The notes beneath the pieces were generated by a model that did not search any database, was not told where the DNA came from, and saw nothing but the letters and a program-made list of their open reading frames with translations. A stretch of DNA of 64,000 bases from Methanosarcina barkeri MS (lineage in GTDB: Archaea; Halobacteriota; Methanosarcinia; Methanosarcinales; Methanosarcinaceae), in the NCBI RefSeq assembly GCF_000970025.1, contig NZ_CP009528.1, positions 3,645,168 to 3,709,167 on the forward strand. Reading direction: 5' to 3'. Positions 9,943-20,548 of the stretch are shown piece by piece. Both the position numbers and the translations under genes were made by a program. The number at the start of each line of letters is the position of its first letter. Position 1 is the first letter of the stretch.

Positions 9943-10302
9943 TTGAGATTTCTAGACAGATTATTCAAAAAGAAAATTGAGGGCAAGACCGCAGAGGAAT
10001 GGTATAGGCTCGCGACCAACGAAACTGATCCTGAAAAAAAGATTGAGTATTTCGATAAGGTCCTAAAGCTGAAACCTGATTTTGCAGGAGTCTGGAATCT
10101 CAGAGGACTTGAATATATAATTCTCAGACGGTACGAAGAAGCTATTGCCTCGTTTGACAAAGCCCTTGAGATCCGACCTACCTACCCGGAAGCAAGGTAC
10201 AATAAAGAAGATGCAGAAACCGAATTAAGAAAGATAAAGGTATCCGAAGCAAAAGCCGAACAGAGAGGAGGAAAAGCAATCACAGAAGAGACAGAAACGT
10301 AA
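9943..10302 (+). CDS. Small TPR-repeat protein
   Basis: About 119 residues with two to three tetratricopeptide repeats: helix pairs around EEWYRLATNETDPEKKIEYFDKVLKL, then AGVWNLRGLEYIILRRYEEAIASFDKALEI, then TYPEARYNKEDAE. Such proteins act as protein-interaction scaffolds; the partner is unknown. The start is a choice between GTG at 9934 and TTG at 9943. GGAGTGAT at 9931-9938 is a strong ribosome-binding match and sits correctly only for the TTG, so I place the start at 9943. The tail is highly charged (Lys/Glu/Arg). It converges with the flavoprotein gene downstream. Confidence 0.78.
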   Translation: MRFLDRLFKKKIEGKTAEEWYRLATNETDPEKKIEYFDKVLKLKPDFAGVWNLRGLEYIILRRYEEAIASFDKALEIRPTYPEARYNKEDAETELRKIKVSEAKAEQRGGKAITEETET

Positions 10303-10534
10303 AGGAGGAAACTTAAATTTTGAGTATTCCTCTTCCTCACTTGCCATTTACTAAATAAATCTGATTATTACGTTTTTTCCTCATAAAGATTAATTTTTAC
10401 TTTTTTTCCTCATAAAGATTGATTTTTACTTTTTTTCCTTCAAAATACATTTATTTCTACTTATTTCATGTACCTATTCTTCGTATATCTGGTTTTTCAT
10501 ACAGCTTATTCTTTCCTCCGCATCTCCATTCCAA

Positions 10535-11725
10535 TTATTTCTTTCCACGGTTTAGCGCCTGGAGTCCAAGTTTTACAGGGCCTGGGAGTTTCCCGCATTG
10601 CATGACCTTCATCTGCTCAGGGGAAATAAGTTTGAAAGCTGCATTCATGAGCATATCGGATTTCATAATCCCATCCATAAGCTTCCTTGCCTGTACCGAT
10701 GTTTCCAGTGCGGATCCGAACTGAGCTCGCCAGCGATGGTCATATTCTTCAAGCCTGCAATTCCCGGCTGCAAATTCGGCGGCTGTTTCTCCTGCTATTT
10801 TTCCCGCAATCATTGCAGGAGGAATTCCACCTCCGTTTGTTGCAAAAATATGACCTGCTGCGTCTCCTACAATCAGCGTGTTTTCAGTTGCGGTTCTTTC
10901 AGGAGCGCCATTTACAGGGATAATGCCCGCAATAATATTCATGATTATGCAGTTTTTTATTTTTGGTCCTGCAAGCGGATGGTTACGCATAAAACGGTGC
11001 AGGTATTCTTTTGCAGAGACCCGATTTTCAGCCATACCACTTCGGATTCCGATTCCAATATTTGCCCGGTCCTGACCTTCGGGAAAAATCCAGGCATAGC
11101 CGCCGGGCACAAAATCTTTTCCGAAATACATTTCCAGGGAAGAGGGATCAATATCCACATTCCTTATCTGGTATTCGAGAGCAACCGAGGTTTCTCTTGA
11201 TCCAGACTTAAGAGCAAGCCCTTTTGATTTTGCTACCAGGGAATTAGGACCGTCAGCTCCGATAATCGCTTTCGCTTTAATTCTGTATTTCCCAAAGACT
11301 CCTGAAGTTTCAACAGTTGTTCCTTCAATTTTCGTTACACGAGTTTTAATCATCAGTTCAGCTCCTGCTCTTGCTGCCTGCTCGGCAAGAAACTGGTCAT
11401 ACCTGCACCGGTCAAGGACTGCACCCCTGACAGCGAATTCTTTTATGTTGCAATTTGGAGTGAAAATACGCTGATTATCAATACGCTGCAGTACACAGGA
11501 ATCAGGGTAATTTTTCAGCGTATCCGGAAGCATTGCCTCACGGAGCAAGGCCTGGACTTCCGAAGCATCGGGAAGGAAACCAGCGCACTGAATAGGGCTC
11601 CCTATTTCTCTTTTTTTATCAAGAAGAAGTACCGAGGCGCCGTTCTTTGCAGCATACATGGCGGCTGTAGAACCTGCAGGGCCTGCACCCACAACGACTA
11701 CATCATAAGAAGCTTCAGGGATCAT
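10535..11725 (-). CDS. Geranylgeranyl reductase family FAD-dependent oxidoreductase
   Basis: A 396-residue flavoprotein of the geranylgeranyl reductase family. Archaeal members saturate the isoprenoid chains of membrane lipids (digeranylgeranylglycerophospholipid reductase). Seen: the N-terminal FAD-binding VVVGAGPAGSTAA near residue 10, the SPIQCAGF segment near 44, the GADGPNS strand near 155, the family motif GGYAWIFPEG near 210 and the C-terminal FAD motif GDAAGHIFATNGGGI near 285. Methanosarcina has several paralogues, so this may be the lipid reductase or a relative acting on another isoprenoid. It is divergent from nifH, with about 195 bases between the two starts. Confidence 0.85.
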   Translation of the reverse strand: MIPEASYDVVVVGAGPAGSTAAMYAAKNGASVLLLDKKREIGSPIQCAGFLPDASEVQALLREAMLPDTLKNYPDSCVLQRIDNQRIFTPNCNIKEFAVRGAVLDRCRYDQFLAEQAARAGAELMIKTRVTKIEGTTVETSGVFGKYRIKAKAIIGADGPNSLVAKSKGLALKSGSRETSVALEYQIRNVDIDPSSLEMYFGKDFVPGGYAWIFPEGQDRANIGIGIRSGMAENRVSAKEYLHRFMRNHPLAGPKIKNCIIMNIIAGIIPVNGAPERTATENTLIVGDAAGHIFATNGGGIPPAMIAGKIAGETAAEFAAGNCRLEEYDHRWRAQFGSALETSVQARKLMDGIMKSDMLMNAAFKLISPEQMKVMQCGKLPGPVKLGLQALNRGKK

Positions 11726-11840
11726 AAAAGGGTCTTCCTGTCATTTATTTTAGCTTTGCAATTTATGGGGAATTGTTTATTAATCCTTTCCCGAAGCTCG
11801 CGAACAATGTCAATTAATTATGCCATATACCGGAATAATG

Positions 11841-12741
<901 letters not shown>

Positions 12742-12797
12742 TGATTGGATTTAAAACTATATAACTATAATTTGAGAGTTGAGAGGAGTTAAAAACT

Positions 12798-13115
12798 ATG
12801 CAGATGATACGTGCAATCATCAGGCCAGGCATGGAAACTAAAGTTATCGAGTGCCTTGAAAAAGAGGGATGCATTTCCCTTACAAAAATGGAAGTCTTTG
12901 GTAGAGGGAAGCAGAAAGGTATCCATATAGCAGACATCAGCTATGATGAACTGCAGAAGACCATGCTTCTAATGGTGGTAGAAGACGAACATAAAGACAG
13001 GGCTATAAAGACTATAATGGAGTCCGCCAGGACCGGAAAATACGGAGATGGTAGGATCTTCGTAACCCCTGTGGAAGAAGCCTATACCATAAGAACTGGA
13101 AAACCAGGACTTTAA
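12798..13115 (+). CDS. nifI1: PII-like nitrogenase switch protein NifI1
   Basis: A GlnB/PII family protein of 105 residues that, with NifI2, turns off nitrogenase post-translationally when ammonium is plentiful and is released by 2-oxoglutarate. Seen: the PII start MIRAIIRPG, the short T-loop region VFGRGKQKG and the C-terminal [11 protein letters not shown] nucleotide-binding loop with YTIRTG. Its location between nifH and nifD is diagnostic for the NifI type in methanogens. GAGAGGAG lies upstream of the ATG. No T-loop Tyr for uridylylation is evident. Confidence 0.95.
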   Translation: MQMIRAIIRPGMETKVIECLEKEGCISLTKMEVFGRGKQKGIHIADISYDELQKTMLLMVVEDEHKDRAIKTIMESARTGKYGDGRIFVTPVEEAYTIRTGKPGL

Positions 13116-13140
13116 AGCCGGATTTTCGGAGGAAAATCCT

Positions 13141-13518
13141 ATGAAAGAGATTACTGCGATAATTAGGATGAACAAAGCCCAGAGAACTAAAGATGTCCTG
13201 CTTGAATGCGGCTTTCCTTCATTTACCGTAAGAAGGGTTATGGGCCGCGGGAAACAAAGAGGGCTTTGCCATGAATTTAATCCCCCTCTGCCAGATCCGG
13301 AAAAAGAAGCTGAGACCTGTATTCGCTTCATCCCAAAACGAATGTTCACAATCGTTGTGGATGACGAAAATGTAAGTGAAGTGGTCCAGAAAATCATAGA
13401 AGTTAACCAGACCGGAAATGCAGGAGATGGAAAGATTTTCGTTTCAGACGTTACTGAAGCAATCCGTATCCGGACTGGAGAAAGCGGAGAGGCGACAGTA
13501 AATAAGGAGCTGGTATAA
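13141..13518 (+). CDS. nifI2: PII-like nitrogenase switch protein NifI2
   Basis: Second NifI subunit, 125 residues, which forms a hetero-oligomer with NifI1 and contacts the NifDK protein. It starts [18 protein letters not shown], carries VMGRGKQRG before a long T-loop with [16 protein letters not shown], and ends with [14 protein letters not shown] and IRIRTGESG. The extended T-loop compared with NifI1 is typical of NifI2. GGAGG precedes the ATG. The last base of its TAA stop is the A of the nifD ATG, so the genes overlap by one base and are probably translationally coupled. Confidence 0.95.
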   Translation: MKEITAIIRMNKAQRTKDVLLECGFPSFTVRRVMGRGKQRGLCHEFNPPLPDPEKEAETCIRFIPKRMFTIVVDDENVSEVVQKIIEVNQTGNAGDGKIFVSDVTEAIRIRTGESGEATVNKELV

Positions 13519-15116
13519 TGGGAGCAGAAATAGATTCAAGAATTGAAGACGAACAAAAGCTTGTCGATGATATGTTAAAAGTGCTCCCGGAAAAAGCTGC
13601 GAGAAACAGAAGAAAACACATAGTTGTCAGGAATTGTTCCACTGAACAACACATCGAAGCCGACGACAAGGTAATTCCTGGCATCCTTACAAACCGCGGA
13701 TGCGCTTTTGCAGGTACCAAGGGTGTGGTTTTCGGGCCGATTAAGGATATGGTACACCTCGTTCACGGTCCTATAGGCTGTGCATTCTATACCTGGGGCA
13801 CCAGACGAAACTTTGCAAAGGCAGAAGAGGGTGGAGATAACTTCATGAATTACTGCGTATGCACTGACATGAAGGAAACCGATATTGTCTTTGGAGGAGA
13901 AAAAAAGCTCAAAAAAGCTATTGACGAAGTTGTGAAAATTTTCCACCCTGAAGCTATCACTATCTGCGCAACCTGTCCTGTAGGGCTTATCGGAGATGAC
14001 ATTGAATCCGTTGCCAGAGAAGCTGAAAAGGAGCATGGGATCAAGGTAATTCCCGCCCGTTGCGAAGGATATAGAGGAGTTAGCCAGTCGGCAGGCCACC
14101 ACATCGCAAGCAACGCCCTGATGGAGCACCTCATTGGGACTGAAGAAATTAAAAGTCCAACACCTTTTGATATAAACGTCTTTGGAGAGTACAATATTGG
14201 AGGAGATCTCTGGGAAGTCAAACCAATTTTTGAAAAAATTGGGTACAGGATTGTCTCAAGTTTAACCGGAGACGGTTCATTCCACAGGATCTCACAGGCT
14301 CATCAGGCAAAACTAAGTATTCTGCTTTGCCACCGTTCCATTAACTATACTAACCGGATGATGGAAGAAAAATACGGTGTTCCCTGGCTGAAAGTAAATT
14401 ACATTGGTACGAAAGGAACTGAAAAATCCCTGCGGAAAATGGCAGAGTTCTTTGACGACCCGGAACTTACCCGGAAGACAGAAGAAGTCATTGCTGAAGA
14501 AAAAGCAAAATATGCAGAAGATATCGAAAAATACAGGAAAAAACTCAAGGGAAAAACTGCCTTCATCTATGCCGGAGGTTCTAGATCGCATCACTATATA
14601 AATCTCTTTGAGGAACTTGGCATGAAAGTGATTGCTGCAGGCTATCAATTTGCTCACAGAGACGACTATGAAGGCAGGCAAATAATTCCTCAGATCAAAG
14701 AAAAGGCTCTTGGATCAATTCTTGAAGATGTGCACTACGAAAGGGATGAAAACGTCAAACCCACAGTCAGTCCTGAAAGGATTGAAGAACTGAAAACGAA
14801 AATTGGACTCATGGACTATAAAGGCCTTTTCCCGGATGCGGAAGACGGAACCATTGTTATTGATGATCTTAATCACCATGAGACTGAAGTCCTTGTAAAG
14901 ACCCTTAAGCCGGATATTTTCTGCTCTGGAATCAAGGATAAATACTGGGCTCAGAAACTTGGAGTCCCGTCAAGACAGATCCATTCGTACGATTACAGTG
15001 GAAGGTATACAGGCTTTTCCGGAGTTTTGAACTTTGCAAGGGACATTGATATGGCTCTGCACAGCCCAACCTGGAAGTTCATACGCCCACCCTGGAAAGC
15101 AGAAGATGTAGAATAA
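13518..15116 (+). CDS. nifD: Nitrogenase molybdenum-iron protein alpha chain NifD
   Basis: Alpha subunit of dinitrogenase, 532 residues, carrying the FeMo-cofactor. P-cluster cysteines are visible in NRGCAFAG, GPIGCAFYTW and ICATCPVGLIGDD. The FeMo-cofactor ligands match Cys in LLCHRSINYTNRMMEEKYG (A. vinelandii C275 position) and His in QIHSYDYSGRYTGF (H442 position). These residues point to a functional Mo-type enzyme. The region around residues 380-430 contains an archaeal-type insertion rich in charged residues. The start overlaps nifI2 by one base. Confidence 0.97.
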   Translation: MGAEIDSRIEDEQKLVDDMLKVLPEKAARNRRKHIVVRNCSTEQHIEADDKVIPGILTNRGCAFAGTKGVVFGPIKDMVHLVHGPIGCAFYTWGTRRNFAKAEEGGDNFMNYCVCTDMKETDIVFGGEKKLKKAIDEVVKIFHPEAITICATCPVGLIGDDIESVAREAEKEHGIKVIPARCEGYRGVSQSAGHHIASNALMEHLIGTEEIKSPTPFDINVFGEYNIGGDLWEVKPIFEKIGYRIVSSLTGDGSFHRISQAHQAKLSILLCHRSINYTNRMMEEKYGVPWLKVNYIGTKGTEKSLRKMAEFFDDPELTRKTEEVIAEEKAKYAEDIEKYRKKLKGKTAFIYAGGSRSHHYINLFEELGMKVIAAGYQFAHRDDYEGRQIIPQIKEKALGSILEDVHYERDENVKPTVSPERIEELKTKIGLMDYKGLFPDAEDGTIVIDDLNHHETEVLVKTLKPDIFCSGIKDKYWAQKLGVPSRQIHSYDYSGRYTGFSGVLNFARDIDMALHSPTWKFIRPPWKAEDVE

Positions 15117-15127
15117 GAGGGAGAAAA

Positions 15128-16498
15128 ATGTTAGACTATACCCCATGTGAAGAAGTAACCAGAGAAGCAGTAACCATTAACCCTGCAAAAACCTGCCAAC
15201 CAATAGGCGCAGTCTATGCAGCTCTTGGTGTACACAACTGCATGCCGCACAGTCACGGATCCCAGGGATGCCTCTCCTATCTGCGTATGTGCTTAAGCAG
15301 GCACTACCGAGAAGCTGCCCTGGCAACTACCAGCAGTTTTTCGGAAGGAACTGCCGTATTCGGAGGCGCTGCAAACCTTAAGGAAGCCCTCGTAAACCTG
15401 ACTACAATATACAAACCTGAAGTAATCGCCATCCATACTACTTGCGTCGCAGAAACAATAGGTGACGACGTAGGGGTCATCTTAGAAGATGTAGAGGCCG
15501 AAGAACTCATAGATCCTTCTATTAAGATCTGTGCAGCTTCTACTCCTAGTTACGTGGGCACCCATATTACCGGCTATGACAATATGGTAAAGTCCTTTGT
15601 AACCACCTTTACTAAAAAGAGCAAACCAAACGGGAAACTAAACATAATCCCCGGTTTTGTAGAACCTGGGGACATACGGGAAATAAAACGCATACTCTCA
15701 ATAATGGGAATTTCCAGCATTGTGTTTCCCGATACGACTGATGTCTTTGATGCTCCTCTGACCGGCGAACCTGGAATGTATCCAAAAGGTGGGACTCCTA
15801 TAGGAGATATAGAGGATTCTGCAAACTCAGTTGGAACTATTGCTCTCTGCAGGATGGCAGGAGGCTCAGCTGCAAAGATCCTTGAAGGCCGCTACAAAGT
15901 CCCGGCAAAAATAGGGCCTACTCCCATAGGAATCAGGAATACCGACCGTTTCGTAATGAACGCGGCAAAACTTGCTAATGTAGCAATTCCTCCCGAGCTT
16001 GAAGATGAAAGAGGAAGGCTTGTGGATATGATGACCGATGCACATCCACACTATCACGGAAAAAAGGTAGCTATTTACGGAGATCCTGATATCCTTACAG
16101 GCTTGACCAGTCTTGTGATGGAAATGGGCATGGAGCCTGTTGTAGTACTTACAGGAACCAAGAGTTCGGAGTTTGAAAAAGAAGTAGAAGGACTCATAGG
16201 TCCGGAGCACCCCGAAGCTGATGTAATTTCCGGAGGTGACATGTTTACCCTTCACCAGATAATCAAGAGAAAACCTGTTGATCTTCTTATAGGCAACACC
16301 TATGGGAAATTCATATCAAGGGCAGAGGATGTACCCCTGGTCAGGGTAGGGTTCCCGATTATGGACAGGGCAAACCTGCATTACTTCCCAATCATGGGAT
16401 ACGCAGGAGCTGCAAGACTTGTAGAGCGTATAGGAAATACCCTTCTTGACAGGAAAGACAGGGATGCTCCAGACTGGTTGCTTGAAACCATCCAGTAA
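15128..16498 (+). CDS. nifK: Nitrogenase molybdenum-iron protein beta chain NifK
   Basis: Beta subunit of dinitrogenase, 456 residues. P-cluster cysteines appear in AKTCQPIGA, SQGCLSYLR and HTTCVAETIGDDV, with a following TPSYVGTHITGYDNM segment. The protein is shorter than proteobacterial NifK (about 520 residues) because the long N-terminal extension is missing, as in other archaeal and clostridial forms. It starts 11 bases after nifD, behind GAGGGAG. It forms the alpha2-beta2 enzyme with NifD. Confidence 0.97.
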   Translation: MLDYTPCEEVTREAVTINPAKTCQPIGAVYAALGVHNCMPHSHGSQGCLSYLRMCLSRHYREAALATTSSFSEGTAVFGGAANLKEALVNLTTIYKPEVIAIHTTCVAETIGDDVGVILEDVEAEELIDPSIKICAASTPSYVGTHITGYDNMVKSFVTTFTKKSKPNGKLNIIPGFVEPGDIREIKRILSIMGISSIVFPDTTDVFDAPLTGEPGMYPKGGTPIGDIEDSANSVGTIALCRMAGGSAAKILEGRYKVPAKIGPTPIGIRNTDRFVMNAAKLANVAIPPELEDERGRLVDMMTDAHPHYHGKKVAIYGDPDILTGLTSLVMEMGMEPVVVLTGTKSSEFEKEVEGLIGPEHPEADVISGGDMFTLHQIIKRKPVDLLIGNTYGKFISRAEDVPLVRVGFPIMDRANLHYFPIMGYAGAARLVERIGNTLLDRKDRDAPDWLLETIQ

Positions 16499-16580
16499 AT
16501 CATATTTTCAAAAAATTAACAGAATAACTGGTAAACTGCCGCTGCAAACCTGAAAACCAAAGCAGAGGGGAGTGAAGGAA

Positions 16581-18137
16581 ATGAAGGAGAAAATTGGAAT
16601 AGTGGATACTCTCGAAGAAAGGAAGCCATATATTACCAGAAAACAAGAAAAAGGGCAGGAAATTCCTCTTGCCTGTGATAATAACTCTCTTGCAGGAGCT
16701 ATCAGCCAGCGAGCCTGTGTTTATTCGGGAGCCAGGGTTGTCTTAAACCCTGTAACCGATGCTGTTCACCTGGTCCACGGCCCAATCGGCTGTGCAGGCT
16801 ATACCTGGGACATAAGAGGTGCAAAGTCCAGCGGGATTGAAACAAACCGCACCAGCTTTAGCACGGATATGAAAGAGATCGATGTAGTCTTCGGAGGAGA
16901 GAAAAAGCTTTCAAATGCTATTGATGAACTGGTGGAGCTCTACCACCCTCCTGTTATTTTCGTTTATTCCACGTGCATAGTTGGAATCATTGGAGATGAT
17001 CTGGAGTCCGTGTGCAAGACTGCAAGCCAGAAACACAACATCCATGTAATTCCTGTAAAATCCGAAGGCTTCAAAGGCAATAAGTCCGACGGATACAAAG
17101 CTGCCTGTGACGCCTTAAAAAGGTTGATCAAAAGACCTTCCGAAGATGAAATTAAGAAGAAAGGCCCCAGAGTTCCTGAAACCATAAAGCCGAAGATTAA
17201 CATTTTAGGGGACTTTAACGTAGCCGGAGATGTCTGGCTCGTAAAGCCTCTCTTTGAGCAGATGGGAATTGAGGTTATAGTCTCAATGACAGGAGACTCA
17301 ACTGCAAAAGCCATATCAAGAGCAGCTGAAGCTGACCTTAACCTTGTCCAGTGCAGTGGGTCCATGACCTATCTTGCAAAGTGGATGCAAGCGGAATATG
17401 GAATTCCCTACTTAAACGCAAGTTTCTTCGGAATTGAAGATATCTCCTTAGCCTTGCGAAGAACTGCGGATTACTTTGGTTCCGAGGAGATAAAAAAGCG
17501 GGCAGAACAAATCCTGGAAACTGAAATAAACCGTATAATGCCTGAAATTTCCAGGGTCAGGGAAAAGGTCAAAGGAAAGAAGGCCGCCATTTACATGGGT
17601 GGACCTGCAAAAGCTCTCACGCTTATCAAAGGTTTTGACGAACTTGGTATGGAAGTCGTTATTATCGGAACCCAGACCGGGAAAAAAGAGGATTACGAGC
17701 AGATCAGTTATTCGGTCAGGGATGGGACGGTTATTGTTGACGATGCAAACCCCCTTGAACTTGCCGAACTGCTCATTAGACAGAAAGCTGACCTGATGGT
17801 TGCAGGCGTAAAGGAGAGATTTATTGCATACAAACTTGGAATTGCTTTCTGTGACTTCAACCACGACAGGGTGGTGGAGTTCGAAGGTTTTGATGGCTTT
17901 GTAAACTTTGCACGAGAAGTGGACGCTTCCATCAGCAGCCCTGTCTGGAAAGCTGTCAGACAGCGGATCCTGATACCCGAAATAGTGGGATCAGAACAGA
18001 AATTAGGTAAAATAGAGAAAGCAGCAGTAAAAGACATGACTTCTGGAGAAAATTACGCAAAAGAGTGTAAAGGCATACTCCTGAAACCTGAACTTTTGCA
18101 CCAGAAATCCGAGGCTGCAGTTGAGAGTCAGGTATGA
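16581..18137 (+). CDS. nifE: FeMo-cofactor scaffold protein NifE
   Basis: NifE with NifN forms the scaffold on which NifB-cofactor is matured into FeMo-cofactor. About 518 residues, NifD-like: RACVYSGARVVLNP, GPIGCAGYTWD and YSTCIVGIIGDDLESV correspond to the cluster-binding cysteines. The FeMo-co His ligand of NifD is replaced: the equivalent segment reads CDFNHDRVVEFEGF. The start is a choice between GTG at 16572 and ATG at 16581; GGAGTGA at 16569-16575 sits correctly only for the ATG. 82 bases separate it from nifK. Confidence 0.95.
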   Translation: MKEKIGIVDTLEERKPYITRKQEKGQEIPLACDNNSLAGAISQRACVYSGARVVLNPVTDAVHLVHGPIGCAGYTWDIRGAKSSGIETNRTSFSTDMKEIDVVFGGEKKLSNAIDELVELYHPPVIFVYSTCIVGIIGDDLESVCKTASQKHNIHVIPVKSEGFKGNKSDGYKAACDALKRLIKRPSEDEIKKKGPRVPETIKPKINILGDFNVAGDVWLVKPLFEQMGIEVIVSMTGDSTAKAISRAAEADLNLVQCSGSMTYLAKWMQAEYGIPYLNASFFGIEDISLALRRTADYFGSEEIKKRAEQILETEINRIMPEISRVREKVKGKKAAIYMGGPAKALTLIKGFDELGMEVVIIGTQTGKKEDYEQISYSVRDGTVIVDDANPLELAELLIRQKADLMVAGVKERFIAYKLGIAFCDFNHDRVVEFEGFDGFVNFAREVDASISSPVWKAVRQRILIPEIVGSEQKLGKIEKAAVKDMTSGENYAKECKGILLKPELLHQKSEAAVESQV

Positions 18138-18149
18138 GGAGGCATTGAG

Positions 18150-19583
18150 ATGACGAAAAGAAACTATGCAACTGTGAACCCCTGTGTTATGTGCCAGCCT
18201 ATGGGAAGTGCCCTTGCTTTCAAGGGAATTGAGAATACTATGGTTCTTTACCACGGTTCTCAGGGCTGCAGCACCTATATGCGTCTGCTTCTTGCCCACC
18301 ACTTCAGGGAACCTGTGGATATCGCATCAAGCTCGCTAAGTGAAAAAGGAGCAGTATACGGAGGCAGGGAAAACCTGAAAAAAGGATTGAGAAACGTGAT
18401 TAACAGGTACAATCCGAAAGTAATCGGAGTTGCTACGACCTGCCTTGCCGAAACAATTGGGGACGATGTACCTGCAATTATCCGTGAGTTTAAAGAAGAA
18501 CAAGAGATCGGAGACGACCCTGAAAAAGATATTATAATTATTCCGGTTTCAACTCCTAGCTATGGGGAAAGCCACGTAAGCGGATATATAAAAGCTTTAG
18601 ACGCAGTTGTCAGGAAATTTACGGAAAAAACTGAAGAAGAAAAAACCGTAAAAATTCCAAATGGAAAGCTTAACGTCATCCCTGTTGAAAGTCTATCCCC
18701 TGCTGATGTACGTGAACTCAAAGAGATCTTTGATGTTATGGCTGGAGATTATATTTTCCTGCCTGATATTTCCGAAACTTTTGACGCTCCGCTGAGAGAA
18801 GATCTCCCAAAAATTGCACCGGGTGGTACCCCACTTTCCGAAATTGCTGACATGCCAAACAGTCGAGCAAGCCTGGGCCTGGGTACGGTTAGTAAGAACT
18901 TAGCAGTTAAATATCTGGAAGAATCATATGGCGTGCACGGATACGATGTTCCAATCCCAATAGGGCTTTCAAATACTGACATTTTCTTCACTGAGCTGGT
19001 AAAGATTATTGGATGTCCCATACCTGAAAAATATCAGAAAGAAAGAGGTAGGCTCCTCGATGCTATGGTTGACGTGCACAAGTACCTGTACGGGGTAAAA
19101 GCCGCTGTTTATGGAGATCCTGATTTTGTATTTAGCCTCACAACCTTCATGCTGGAACTCGGGATAAACCCGGTTCTGATAGCTACAGGAAGTAAAAGCA
19201 GGGACTTTGAAACAAAAATCCGGCAAATAGTTGAAAAAACAAACCCGGAACTCGAACCTGTGGTTCTGAATGGAATTGACTTTGACACTTTTAACGATGC
19301 AGTCAGCCAATGTAATCCAGAAATCCTTATAGGAAATTCCAACGGGAGATACATTGCAAAATCCCGGAACATCCCTCTTGTAAGGGTCGGCCTACCAATA
19401 CATGACAGAGTCGGTGCACAGCGCATCCTTAATATAGGTTATAGAGGGGCTATGGAATTGCTGGACAGAATCACCAATACGATCCTGGAAGCTACCGATA
19501 CTTTCACTGCTCCAAGACAGGCAGAACCGGCAGCATATACCGAAAAGAGAAGCGAAGAAGAGTGTGTTGAAGGACTGCGATGA
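18150..19583 (+). CDS. nifN: FeMo-cofactor scaffold protein NifN
   Basis: Partner of NifE, 477 residues and NifK-like: NPCVMCQPMGSALAFKG, GSQGCSTYMRLLL and TTCLAETIGDDVPAI match NifK positions, while the C-terminal half keeps the FGDPDF-type nucleotide-fold strand (VYGDPDFVFSL). GAGGAGG stands just before ATG 18150, 12 bases after nifE. It is the last gene of the operon; no nifX-like gene follows in the next kilobase, and nifB lies 34 kb away. Confidence 0.95.
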   Translation: MTKRNYATVNPCVMCQPMGSALAFKGIENTMVLYHGSQGCSTYMRLLLAHHFREPVDIASSSLSEKGAVYGGRENLKKGLRNVINRYNPKVIGVATTCLAETIGDDVPAIIREFKEEQEIGDDPEKDIIIIPVSTPSYGESHVSGYIKALDAVVRKFTEKTEEEKTVKIPNGKLNVIPVESLSPADVRELKEIFDVMAGDYIFLPDISETFDAPLREDLPKIAPGGTPLSEIADMPNSRASLGLGTVSKNLAVKYLEESYGVHGYDVPIPIGLSNTDIFFTELVKIIGCPIPEKYQKERGRLLDAMVDVHKYLYGVKAAVYGDPDFVFSLTTFMLELGINPVLIATGSKSRDFETKIRQIVEKTNPELEPVVLNGIDFDTFNDAVSQCNPEILIGNSNGRYIAKSRNIPLVRVGLPIHDRVGAQRILNIGYRGAMELLDRITNTILEATDTFTAPRQAEPAAYTEKRSEEECVEGLR

Positions 19584-20548
19584 GTGGAAAAAACGGCGAT
19601 TCTATAGTCAAGAACTAAAATTTCTTCGCAACTTAAACTTTTTCATAATTTAAGTTTATTCACCAATCTTAAGTGAAAGATTAATCACAGAAAGCGTGGA
19701 AAACACAGAATAAAGAAAATAGGGGTATAATTCTTCCGTGCTTTCCGTGCCTTTCGTAGTTATAAAGTAAAATGCAAATACTTAAGTTAAGGACTATAAT
19801 TATTGCAGCGGTTCTCTGCTTTGGTTTCTTTTCTCGCAGTTTTTTCTGAAGCGTGAACGACTACTACGCTAAACACTTAATGGCTTTTCATCTTTTTTCT
19901 AGGTTAAATCAATAACCTGCGGATAAGACCAGATTTTCAAATTTGTTACAATCCTTTGAAAACGTTTTCATTACTGAGGTCTTAAGATATCAAATGAGCC
20001 TATCCAAAAACATTATCTAATCCACTATGGACAGCAACACTAAAACTGCCATTTTGACATTATGACGGTTTTTGGATAGACTCAATATTAAATTTAATTG
20101 CAGAAAATTTTTCATCTGCAAGTTCGGTATTTTTGGAAAAAAGAAGAGCTAAATCTCCTTCATTTTAATGGCGAGATACAGCCCGTAAACTTCAACAAAA
20201 CGACAAATTTAAATTTTTTAGATTTTAGATGTTAAAACAATTTGACTCAGTGCATGCACAATACAGTAAGTTCCCGTCTTTCGAACTCTCTAATTGATTA
20301 CACCAGTATAGGCAGATTTGGATAATTTATAGATAAATAAGTCCATATTTATTAGTTATTAACTTAAATAAGACTTTTATACATTAATATTGAGTAATGT
20401 TTTCTTTTATACTTATTTTTGAATATGGGTTAAGACATGTACTCAAATAAATAATTTATGGCCAAATCATTAAACAGTAAAAATATTGGAAAATAATCCA
20501 GACTCAAAATCCGCTTGAAAATTGCATTGTTAGAGAGAGTGGACATAA
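19584..20548. other. Long spacer downstream of the nif operon
   Basis: Nearly 1 kb with no supported gene. It contains an imperfect inverted repeat at about 19680-19760 (CAGAAAGCGTGGAAAACAC against GTGCTTTCCGTGCC), the 90-bp inverted-repeat element at 19995-20084, and at 20150-20245 a stretch (AACTTCAACAAAACGACAAA followed by TTTAAATTTTTT and GTTAAAACAATTT) that recurs in diverged form at about 23635-23720. Confidence 0.55.
19995..20084. mobile_element. MITE-like 90-bp inverted-repeat element
   Basis: TGAGCCTATCCAAAAAC at 19995-20011 is matched in inverted orientation by GTTTTTGGATAGACTCA at 20068-20084 (16 of 17 bases). The interior has no coding potential. The short size and terminal inverted repeats suggest a miniature transposable element or the collapsed ends of an insertion sequence. 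A related end (TTTTGGGATAGGCTCAAT) occurs near 52943. Confidence 0.45.
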
